DNA of 64,000 nucleotides from contig NC_019751.1 in the NCBI RefSeq assembly GCF_000317435.1, positions 3,286,001 to 3,350,000 on the forward strand. Reading direction: 5' to 3'. Shown here piece by piece: positions 42,966 through 50,747 of this stretch. Position 1 is the first letter of the stretch; the number at the start of each line of letters is the position of its first letter. The translations under genes and the position numbers were made by a program. This stretch comes from Calothrix sp. PCC 6303. Its GTDB lineage: Bacteria > Cyanobacteriota > Cyanobacteriia > Cyanobacteriales > Nostocaceae. Under the pieces are notes generated by a model, which was given only the letters and a program-made list of their open reading frames with translations, searched no databases and was not told the origin of the DNA.

Positions 42966-43170
42966 TAGGCAATATACTGATTTTGCAGTTGTTTGATAAT
43001 GTTATGACAAATGCGAACTGACAAAAGCCATTCTAGCATCCAAGAAACAGCGCAAGCGATCGCACGTTTGATTCAAGCATTTTCGCAAACGCGAACGAGT
43101 TACGTCGCGCAAGCTTCGCACTTTTTGATTCAATCAATAATCAAAAGTTTAATAATGTCAACAAATTAAC

Positions 43171-43527
43171 TTAACTCAGGTATGATTGAACTTTTTCCAA
43201 CAACTCGCTAAATTTAAATGGCTTAGTTAAATAATCATTTGCACCTAACTTTAATGCTGTAGTTCGATTGCGAGCGTCACTAAGAGCGGTGACAACGATA
43301 ATCGGTAAATCCTTACCCTGACTGCGAAGTTCCTGTAAAACTGTCCAACCATCTTTAATTGGCAAACCTAAATCGAGTAACAAGATTTCAAATACTTCGT
43401 CGCTTAATTTTTGTAAAGTCTCCTCTCCATCAGATGCAACAACCGTCATTAATCCATTTTTGCGAAATCCTTTTTCCATAAATGCAGCTAAACGCTCTTC
43501 ATCTTCGGCAATCAGTATGCGGTTCAT
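43171..43527 (-). CDS. Single-domain response regulator (receiver only)
   Basis: A 118-residue receiver domain: MNRILIAEDEERLAAFMEKGF (acidic pocket), LLLDLGLPIKDGW (phosphorylated Asp), IIVVTALSD (Thr) and NDYLTKPFKFSELLEKV (Lys). There is no output domain. Its start closely resembles that of the OmpR-type regulator at 44872-45540 (MNRILIAEDEPRIAAFIEKGL), so it may be a paralogue that competes for the same kinase. About 1.3 kb of transposon debris separates it from that system. The C-terminal DNA-binding domain may have been lost, but the domain ends cleanly. Confidence 0.85.
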   Translation of the reverse strand: MNRILIAEDEERLAAFMEKGFRKNGLMTVVASDGEETLQKLSDEVFEILLLDLGLPIKDGWTVLQELRSQGKDLPIIVVTALSDARNRTTALKLGANDYLTKPFKFSELLEKVQSYLS

Positions 43528-43737
43528 TATTTTTTATATATTTATGAGTATATAACTATGGGATCTTTTAGTTTTAATTATGCTCGTTTAAGAGCTTGAT
43601 TATTAGTTGCAGAATAAACATTATAGACGAATGGCACTAAGTTAAGATACAGCCCTTGTCCTGAATATTTGCCAGCTTTTAGGCTGGAAACCAGATGAAA
43701 CAAGACTTTTGGCTTATCTTTAGCACCATCTTAATTA

Positions 43738-43987
43738 GGGCTTGCTGAATAACTATAAAACATTTATTTATCAACACTTTCGGGATTTTTTCTCCGGGGA
43801 AAATGTCAGGCAGTCAGGGTTTGAGGTTTAAAAAACTTGCATTCAGATTTATTTGAGTACAAAAAACGGAAAAAATAAGCGTAAAACTGTTAAGAGTTCC
43901 CTACCCCCACTAGAAGAATTTTGACTTTTACACCTAACGCTGCGCTACGCGTTTCTTGGATGCCCGAAAGGGCTATACAGCAGATCC
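43738..43987. mobile_element. MITE-like element A between TAATTA repeats
   Basis: About 250 bp. The ends GGGCTTGCTGAATA / TACAGCAGATCC are imperfect inverted repeats, flanked by TAATTA at 43732-43737 and 43988-43993. It contains the sequence GTCAGGCAGTCAG identical to the tip of the IS4 element. Confidence 0.6.
43805..43817. repeat. Solo terminal repeat of the IS4 element
   Basis: GTCAGGCAGTCAG is identical to the right terminal 13 bases of the three IS copies, but no IS body is beside it. It may be a deletion scar or chance. Confidence 0.45.
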
Positions 43988-43993
43988 TAATTA

Positions 43994-44203
43994 GGGTCTG
44001 CTGAAAAAAGCTACAAAGCGAATCTAGATGCCACACAGCTTAAATAATGGTGGTTTTAGAGGTTAGATCTAAAATTCACCCCGCGATTTTTCTCCAAAGT
44101 GCATGGTTTTTGAGCATCTAAATGCCATAACCTTGCACTTGTCTGGTTCAACAATGCTTAAAACCCTTGTTTGGCAAAGGTTATAGCTTTAATCAGCAAG
44201 CCC
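43994..44203. mobile_element. MITE-like element B between TAATTA repeats
   Basis: About 210 bp. The ends GGGTCTGCTGAAAAAAGCTA / TAGCTTTAATCAGCAAGCCC are inverted repeats, with TAATTA at 43988-43993 and 44204-44209. It shares its left flank with element A, so the two lie head to tail. No ORF. Confidence 0.7.
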
Positions 44204-44407
44204 TAATTATAGACATGATTATCCATAATCCTATGATAAACGATACTTGTTAAATAAAAGTATTTTATTTAACAAGTATTTTGTATCTAATATATTCGTA
44301 GTTTTTACTTGAAATGTCTAAAATGATATCGAAAGTATTGCGAACTATTACGAAAAGTCAGAAGATTTATAATTTATTGAAGTTACTTTAAAAAAATTAA
44401 GGATTAC

Positions 44408-44495
44408 AGGACTTACGAATTGATAAAAAGTAGCAAATAATGAAGCGTGTTGTCAGACATGCTACGAGAGAAAATCTGCCAATTCCCTAAGTCCT
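44408..44495. mobile_element. Short MITE-like element related to that at 13889
   Basis: AGGACTTACGAATTG and CAATTCCCTAAGTCCT are imperfect inverted ends 88 bp apart. The tip AGGACTTACG is shared with the element at 13889-14067. A clear target duplication was not found. Confidence 0.5.
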
Positions 44496-44871
44496 AATAA
44501 GAAAAAAGATAGACATTACTGCCTACCTTCTTCAATCATATCTCAGTAATTGATTAAAAATTAAATTGCTGATGGGTGTGATGTTATTGGTGCTGGAGTT
44601 GGTAAAACTTGCTAAGACATCAATAGGGAACAAACGAAACACAATTTAAAAAAACGATTGAATTTACCAACAACAGCATTTTGTACTTTTCAACAAAACC
44701 ATTTTAATAATTCCCGTTTTTATAGCTTCAATTGCGATAAATTGAAAACTTTAGGTGCAGGGTTAATTGGGATGGGAGAAAGGTACTAAATATAAATATC
44801 TAGCTTATTGATGAAAACACTATGAATATAAGATGAGAAATTTTTCATCTGGGAAAGTATAAATTCCAAAC

Positions 44872-45540
44872 TCATGCGCGTAAACGATAACCCATGCCTC
44901 GAACGGTTTCAATTAAATTACTACCTAATTTTTTACGTAAATAGCCGACATAAACATCAACAATATTAGAACCTGGATCATAATCGTAGCCCCAAACCCG
45001 ATCTAATAGCTGTTCCCTACTCAAAACCTGTCCCGGATTGCGAAAAAAAGTTTCAGCCAGGGTAAATTCCCGTGCTGGTAATTCGATCGCTTGTCCTGCC
45101 ACCTTGATTTTACGCGATCGCAGATCCAAAATCACGTCACCAAGCCTCAGCACCATCTCTTCCTGGGTTTGACTTGTAGTAGCATTTCGCAACCTGGCTT
45201 TTACCCGCACCAACAACTCTTCAAAGCGGAATGGTTTGGTTAAATAGTCGTCCGCACCAGCTTCAAAACCTGCAACCTTATCTTGAATATCATCACGAGC
45301 AGTCAAAATAATTACCGGGAAGATTTCTCCTTGTCCCCGTAATTGTTCTAAAATCTCCAATCCATCCCTACCAGGCAATCCCAAATCTAAAATCAATAAG
45401 TCATAACTACTACCAGTTGCCATATCAGCAGTAGATTGAGCATCGATTGCCACAGAAGTGGTAAATCCATGCGATCGCAACCCTTTCTCAATGAAAGCAG
45501 CAATGCGGGGTTCGTCTTCAGCTATGAGAATTCGATTCAT
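44872..45540 (-). CDS. OmpR/PhoB-family response regulator
   Basis: A 222-residue protein. The receiver domain carries AEDEPRIAAFIEKG, DLLILDLGLPGRDGLEIL (Asp site), VIILTARDD and YLTKPFRFEELLVRVKARL. The winged-helix DNA-binding domain has LPAREFTLAETFFRNPGQVLSREQLLDRVWGYDYDPGSNIVDVYVGYLRKKL and RGMGYRL. The start at 45540 (MNRILIAEDE) is favoured over ATG 45549. It overlaps the 3' end of the kinase gene upstream, so both are made from one mRNA. Targets unknown. Confidence 0.9.
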   Translation of the reverse strand: MNRILIAEDEPRIAAFIEKGLRSHGFTTSVAIDAQSTADMATGSSYDLLILDLGLPGRDGLEILEQLRGQGEIFPVIILTARDDIQDKVAGFEAGADDYLTKPFRFEELLVRVKARLRNATTSQTQEEMVLRLGDVILDLRSRKIKVAGQAIELPAREFTLAETFFRNPGQVLSREQLLDRVWGYDYDPGSNIVDVYVGYLRKKLGSNLIETVRGMGYRLRA

Positions 45541-47068
45541 CGGATGCAACCTCCTGTTTCAAGGGTATTAATGGTAAGACAATCGTAAAGGTAGAACCAC
45601 TTCCCAAAGCACTTTTAAGGTAAATTTTACCCCCATGAGCTTGAGTAATAGCTCGGACGATCGATAGTCCTAAACCAGCACCTTCTGAACGTCTACGACT
45701 TTTTGCCGCACGGGCAAACCTTTCAAATATGCGTTTTTGGTCGTCAGGTGCAATACCTTCTCCCCCATCCTGCACCCAAAATCGGACTTTGCTTTTGGAT
45801 ACCCCTGAACCGATAAAAATGCTACCACCATGCTGAGTATGCTGAGTAGCATTTTGTGCCAGATTCATAACTGCCTGAGTCAATCTTTGCCGATCAACCC
45901 ACATTTCGCCATTGGCAATTCCATCTAATTCCCAATTTCTCGGTGCCAAAGCCCTTGCTTTATTGAGCAATTCTTCCGTAAACACACTAATATCCACCTT
46001 TTCCAACAGTAAAAAATCCGGATGTTCGCTCTTTGCCAGTAAAACTAAATCATCAACAAATCGAGTCATGCGATCAAGTTCATCCATGACGATTGCCATG
46101 GTTTCCTCCTGCTCGTGGGGTTCATCCCCCATTAACTCTAAATGTCCGCGAATAATTGCGATGGGGGTTCGTAATTCATGTCCAGCATCATTGACAAAAT
46201 CTCGTTGTGCCGCAAAAGCTACCTCTAGCCGATCCATCATCCCATTAAAGGTAGTTGCTAACTGGGCAATTTCACCTCCACCTTTCACAGGTATACGTTT
46301 TGTCAATTCCGCTTCATTTATTTCCTGGGTGGTTTGCGTTAGTATCCGTAGGGGAGCGAGGATGCGTCCTGCTGCCAGCCATGCCAAAACTAGGGCAACA
46401 ATTAGCCCCACAGTCATTACTTCCACAACAACTTGCAGGGCTTCGTTCGCTTCTTGCCGTTCTCCTGCGCTAGTATGGGCTAGAATCAAAACCCCCATAA
46501 TTTTCCCATTGATAATTACTGGTTCTGCGATATAAAGAACGCTAACAATATCTTCATCATCAAATTCTATTTCCCTTTCGGAAGTTTTTTGCAGTTTCTT
46601 CCAACCCTGCATCAATTCCGAATCTCGATCGATCTCAGTGGGCAAAGCTATGGGTGTAGATTTATAAAATTCCCCATTGAGAATCGCAATATAAAAAACA
46701 TCGTCGTCGGGCAATTCGTCACTGAGGTGAACATCAAATACCTGCTTTAATTGTTGGAGGTTTTGGGGAGGTTCCCAATTAATTGTTTCGTTACGACGAC
46801 GTAATTGTTCAGCATCCTCCGCATCGAAGCTTTTAAAACCTTTATTAATGATATTTTTAAACTCGCTGATTTCCTCTATCAACTCATCCTTCACCCGTTT
46901 CTGAACCTGCACGAACAAACGTTGACGCACCACTGGTAGGGCAAAAGTGACAAAAACCAACATTAACCCCGCATACCAAAGCAAAATTTGCGTGCGAGCC
47001 TCACCAAAAAGCTGGAGATAATTATGGAGGTATTTTATCAATCGGTGCTGCGATTTGTCGATTTTCAT
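45518..47068 (-). CDS. Sensor histidine kinase
   Basis: A 516-residue membrane kinase. Helix 1 is at about 30-48 (ILLWYAGLMLVFVTFALPVV), followed by a periplasmic sensor of about 150 residues. Helix 2 is near 215-235, then a HAMP domain (RILAPLRILTQTTQEINEAELTKRIPVKGGGEI). The HisKA motif is FVNDAGHELRTPIAIIRGHLEL. The ATPase domain has NLAQNATQHT (N box), VQDGGEGIAPDD (G1), FERFARA and SEGAGLGLSIV (G2). It signals to the OmpR-type regulator encoded immediately downstream, with overlap. The periplasmic domain resembles no family that I can name. Confidence 0.9.
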   Translation of the reverse strand: MKIDKSQHRLIKYLHNYLQLFGEARTQILLWYAGLMLVFVTFALPVVRQRLFVQVQKRVKDELIEEISEFKNIINKGFKSFDAEDAEQLRRRNETINWEPPQNLQQLKQVFDVHLSDELPDDDVFYIAILNGEFYKSTPIALPTEIDRDSELMQGWKKLQKTSEREIEFDDEDIVSVLYIAEPVIINGKIMGVLILAHTSAGERQEANEALQVVVEVMTVGLIVALVLAWLAAGRILAPLRILTQTTQEINEAELTKRIPVKGGGEIAQLATTFNGMMDRLEVAFAAQRDFVNDAGHELRTPIAIIRGHLELMGDEPHEQEETMAIVMDELDRMTRFVDDLVLLAKSEHPDFLLLEKVDISVFTEELLNKARALAPRNWELDGIANGEMWVDRQRLTQAVMNLAQNATQHTQHGGSIFIGSGVSKSKVRFWVQDGGEGIAPDDQKRIFERFARAAKSRRRSEGAGLGLSIVRAITQAHGGKIYLKSALGSGSTFTIVLPLIPLKQEVASDESNSHS

Positions 47069-47330
47069 CTTTGTTTCACGAGATACGCCATCCTCAGCGA
47101 AGCAGGTTGGGGAGGGATAGTGAGTTTAATTTAATGGTTCAATGCCGTTAAATTAAACATTTTCCGAGTTGACTTATTTCCATCAGGCAGGAGGTATAGT
47201 TCCTAAAATTTATTTTATGATGTATTTTATACTTTATATTCTAGTATAGAAAAATATAAAATCATGATTTAGAAGTATTAAGAGGGTGTTTATTAATAAA
47301 AAAGAAAATTATTGTAGGGGAGGCAAAAAC

Positions 47331-48640
47331 CTGACTGCCTGACAGATTTGTTTGAAAAGCAGTCAAACCCAGGAATTAAAGGAGTAAATTCGAGAAAAGC
47401 ATATTCCGAGATTGTCATCTTGACGAGCTTTATTGGAGGCAAAACTTGGTTGAGGATCTTGTGATAACAAAGGAATTGGGGTGAGTAATTGTCGTCCCTT
47501 GTGAATAACACCTTTGAGCCAGCGCAAACCAATCTTGAGATAACTTAAACCACGATTCCAGTGGGGGTCAACACAAGTACGTAAACCAGCAATTTGTACA
47601 GCCATGCCGTGGGTTGTACTGTAAAGTAAAGCTAAGGCGGCAATCAAATACAATCTCTCCAAAGATTCGGCATCACGAATGCGAGAATCTTCGAGTTCAA
47701 ATGCACCTGATTTACTGTCCAGAAATAGTTCCTCTACGCAGAACCTCAAAGCATACTCATGCAATGTTTTTAAAGCTGGCTCTTCGTCTGTAACAACTGC
47801 CCAATGCTCGGATACCACTTCTGGATAGGCGACTACCAAATTACAGCGAATTAGGCAATCTTGCCACAGTCCAACGTTACGATAAAAAGCTGCTTGTCCT
47901 CGATTTGGATAAATTGATTTTACATGTGTTGGGTAACGTCTAACTCCATGCAAGCATGTATCACTTGGGATACGTATACAGTAATGCCAATTGCTTTTTT
48001 GCAACCAACTCAAGAAATCATGATTTGCAAAGCCCCTATCTGCAAGTATCATAATATCGGAATCACGGCGTAGTAACCACCTAGCTTTACGTAGCATCAC
48101 CTCGTATTCCTTAAATGCAACCGTTGCACTGTTATGTTCCAATACTCTCCACAATAAAGGGATTGCTCGCCCACAACACACCACTGAGATGTGAATCATG
48201 CAGAAACGATTCCAAAGCATAGTTGTATCTAATGCCAAATACAATCGATGTTTTTCCCAGTCTTTGAGTGCCAACAATGCCAATGGCAAGTATATTTTTT
48301 CAACGTTAATCCTTATATTTTCAAGGAATCTATGCCACCTGCGCTCGTAGCTTTGAGCTTGTTTGGCATAACTGTCTACATATGGTTCCCATGCGCTCAA
48401 ACTTAACTGACCACTACATATCAGCCCATTAATCATCCAAGCAAGAGTTTTTAAATGACGCAAATCACGGTAGGTACTGTATTGACGTAAGTATCCTAAT
48501 ACCTGACTATAAAGTTGGGTTGAGTTTGACATGGTATTTTTTGGTAGAAGTCTGGTAACTTTACCATCTCATGTCTCTCGACCTTTTTTACTAAAATCCT
48601 TGATTTTGCTAGGCTTTTCAGAGTTCTGTCAGGCAGTCAG
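47331..48640 (-). mobile_element. IS4-family insertion sequence, copy 3 (complete)
   Basis: 1310 bp with the same ends as the other copies and a 9-bp target duplication GGCAAAAAC (47322-47330 and 48641-48649). It is inserted in a MITE-like element. Confidence 0.95.
47363..48532 (-). CDS. IS4-family DDE transposase, copy 3
   Basis: A 389-residue transposase identical in sequence to the other two copies, with intact DDE motifs. It lies upstream of the two-component system on the same strand, 295 bases from the kinase start, so outward transcription from the IS could reach that kinase. Confidence 0.92.
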   Translation of the reverse strand: MSNSTQLYSQVLGYLRQYSTYRDLRHLKTLAWMINGLICSGQLSLSAWEPYVDSYAKQAQSYERRWHRFLENIRINVEKIYLPLALLALKDWEKHRLYLALDTTMLWNRFCMIHISVVCCGRAIPLLWRVLEHNSATVAFKEYEVMLRKARWLLRRDSDIMILADRGFANHDFLSWLQKSNWHYCIRIPSDTCLHGVRRYPTHVKSIYPNRGQAAFYRNVGLWQDCLIRCNLVVAYPEVVSEHWAVVTDEEPALKTLHEYALRFCVEELFLDSKSGAFELEDSRIRDAESLERLYLIAALALLYSTTHGMAVQIAGLRTCVDPHWNRGLSYLKIGLRWLKGVIHKGRQLLTPIPLLSQDPQPSFASNKARQDDNLGICFSRIYSFNSWV

Positions 48641-48729
48641 GGCAAAAACCAGTGTGGATGTTCCCCCCGCTTTAGGGTTCCGTTGTGTAAACGCACAACT
48701 GTACTCATTTTTAACAACAATCTAAATGC

Positions 48730-48763
48730 GTCATAACGCACCAGGTAGTTGGTGCGTTATGAC
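48730..48763. repeat. Perfect 14-bp hairpin
   Basis: GTCATAACGCACCA and its complement TGGTGCGTTATGAC are separated by six bases. It lies inside the right half of the MITE-like element. It could act as a terminator-like structure or as part of the MITE. Confidence 0.7.
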
Positions 48764-48954
48764 AAACTCCCACTCAAATCCTTACGTAGTCGTAACACAC
48801 CCTACTCACAAACCACATTAATCGTAGGGGTTTAGCAATGCGCTTTACCCCTACAGCGTGGTCTATTTACCTGAAAATAGCTGTAATATTCATTTTATAA
48901 ACACCCTCTTAGAGGATGTTTGAAAAGGATCTGTTGATGTTGCATGGTGATAAG

Positions 48955-50553
48955 CTAACGAACTTCTTTCAAAGTTTCGATTTGTTTGGTGAATAACTCG
49001 GTAAACAAGCTAATTACACTTCTTTCTTCGCGTAATTTAATATTAGCTGTGATGGACATCCCCGATTGCAAGGATATATTTTTACCTTGCACATTTAGTG
49101 ATTGCTTATTCAATTTTATTTTGATCGGGAATCGATAATATTGATGAGTCTCATCTGGTGGTAATGCATCTGAAGCCACTGAAGTTATTTCTCCTTCAAT
49201 ATCACCAAACTCGCTAAAAGGAAAGGAATCTATCCTCACATCGACTTTCATTCCTTCTCGCACAAAACCAATATCTTTATTAGTGATAAATGCTTCGGCA
49301 ATGAAGCTATCATTTGGCACTATTGAAAATAGTTTTTCGCTTTGTCTGGTGACAAATCCATGATTATTGGCTTGTAAGTCAAAAATAGTTCCAGATACAG
49401 GTGCATGAAGTTTTTGATACTTGATATTAGTTTTTGATTGGGAGATTTTACTATTTACATCAGCTAGTCGCTTTTCATTTTCTAACACAATCTTAGTAAA
49501 TTGACTTTCTAACTCGGCAATCTGCTTGTTATTGTTAGTAATTTTTTCCCAATTGTTTTTGTTAGAAGCAGCAACGGTATTTTTTAATTCTAGCTGTCCT
49601 TGTTCAATATCAAGTTGCAGACGTTGCTTTTCCTCTGAAAATTGTGATAATTGTGCTTTGAGGTTTTGCACTTTTTTCTGTTGTTGTAAATACTGTATTT
49701 TTGAAATGCCTCCTTCTTCTGATAATGTTTTTAGTTTACCGACAATTTCTTCTTCAATAGCTAAGGTAGCTTTTGTATCAAGAATTTGAAATTCAGTTTG
49801 TGCTAGTTTTTTCTTGATTTGTTCAACTTCTAATCGTCCTGCTGCTGCACGAGTATCTAATTCAGTTTTTGTTGTTGCTAGACGTTTTTGCTCATCTAAC
49901 TTTAAACCAATCATATTCCCAGAGTTTTCTAGTTCTTGTCGCAGTAATTTGTTTTCTGTTAGTAAAGCTGTATAATTTTTCAATAGAGAAGTAGTTTCTT
50001 TTGCTAAGGAAGTTTTTAATAATTCACTTTCTCTAATAGCAGCAGGATTTTGACTTAGCTGACGATAAATTTGATTTTCATGCATCAATGCATCACGTAT
50101 TTTTTGCAGCGAACCTAATTCTGCATCCGTTGCAGCGGAATCAAAAATTAGCAACAAATCTCCAGCTTTTACCTGTTGTCCATCTTTAATATAGATATCT
50201 TTAACAACTCCACCTACTGGTGCTTGAATTTCTTTGACTGCACCTTCAGGTTTTAATTGTCCTGTTGCTGGAACTACTTGTTCAATTTTAGCAAAACAAG
50301 CCCAAGTAATGCCAAAGCAAGCTATACCCATCATAGTCATCATTATGGCACGAGACCAAACAGGAGATTGACGTAATACAACAGATTGTTCAAATTTAGA
50401 GTCTTGGGAATTAATTACAGGTGATTTAGTTACCAGTGGTTTGGAAGTTTTAGATTCGGTGGTTAATATCTGCGATTCTAAAGCTTTTGCTGTATCTTTA
50501 TACTTACCGTTACTGTATCTACTATTGAGTTGTTCTGTATCTAGTTTAGTCAT
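48955..50553 (-). CDS. HlyD-family membrane fusion protein of type I secretion system
   Basis: A 532-residue protein. A polar N-terminus of about 70 residues is followed by one helix (AIMMTMMGIACFGITWACFA), then a lipoyl half (ATGQLKPEGAVKEIQAPVGGVVKDIYIKDGQQVKAGDLLLIF). A very long coiled coil (about 135-360) leads to the second lipoyl half (YQKLHAPVSGTIFDLQANNHGFV) and the beta-barrel with RIDSFPFSEFGDIEGEITSVA. This is the HlyD/LapC pattern. It joins the ABC protein to a TolC-type outer channel that is not in the window. It lies 194 bases after the ABC gene on the same strand. Confidence 0.9.
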   Translation of the reverse strand: MTKLDTEQLNSRYSNGKYKDTAKALESQILTTESKTSKPLVTKSPVINSQDSKFEQSVVLRQSPVWSRAIMMTMMGIACFGITWACFAKIEQVVPATGQLKPEGAVKEIQAPVGGVVKDIYIKDGQQVKAGDLLLIFDSAATDAELGSLQKIRDALMHENQIYRQLSQNPAAIRESELLKTSLAKETTSLLKNYTALLTENKLLRQELENSGNMIGLKLDEQKRLATTKTELDTRAAAGRLEVEQIKKKLAQTEFQILDTKATLAIEEEIVGKLKTLSEEGGISKIQYLQQQKKVQNLKAQLSQFSEEKQRLQLDIEQGQLELKNTVAASNKNNWEKITNNNKQIAELESQFTKIVLENEKRLADVNSKISQSKTNIKYQKLHAPVSGTIFDLQANNHGFVTRQSEKLFSIVPNDSFIAEAFITNKDIGFVREGMKVDVRIDSFPFSEFGDIEGEITSVASDALPPDETHQYYRFPIKIKLNKQSLNVQGKNISLQSGMSITANIKLREERSVISLFTELFTKQIETLKEVR

Positions 50554-50747
50554 GATAATAGGAAAATATTAAGTAGGTCGGTGTTGAAAATTGTCGTTAT
50601 GACAAGACAGGAGACAGAGGTTATTTTTTACGCAGAGACGCGAATCAAGAAGGTTTGATTAAGCGCATTGTTCAATATAATTGGCATTACTAATTATATT
50701 GAACATGCACTATTAATTGTTAGTGATTAAATATAAAATAATCAGAA

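Larger units (their letters stand above)
42000..43021 (+). pseudogene. 42-codon membrane-peptide ORF split by IS5-family element
   Basis: Bases 42000-42074 encode MKKPLLLDKRLVLLGISLLLYIIGL. After removing the IS and one TA, bases 42968-43021 continue in frame as GNILILQLFDNVMTNAN and stop. The joined product is a 42-residue peptide with one transmembrane helix. I do not recognise it. That the frame closes correctly after excision supports a real pre-insertion ORF, but it is short enough to be chance. Confidence 0.45.
43528..44871. other. 1.3-kb transposon graveyard without genes
   Basis: It contains two tandem MITE-like elements (43738-43987 and 43994-44203), a solo IS4 end (43805-43817), a short element at 44408-44495 and AT-rich sequence. 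No ORF with both start and coding character was found on either strand. Confidence 0.65.
47279..48911. mobile_element. MITE-like element (TAAGAGGGTGTTTAT ends) split by IS4 copy 3
   Basis: TAAGAGGGTGTTTAT at 47279-47293 and ATAAACACCCTCTTA at 48897-48911 are perfect inverted ends. Subtracting the IS (1310 bp) and one 9-bp duplicate leaves an element of about 314 bp with no ORF. TA-bounded ends of this type occur in IS630/Tc1-related MITEs. Confidence 0.75.
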
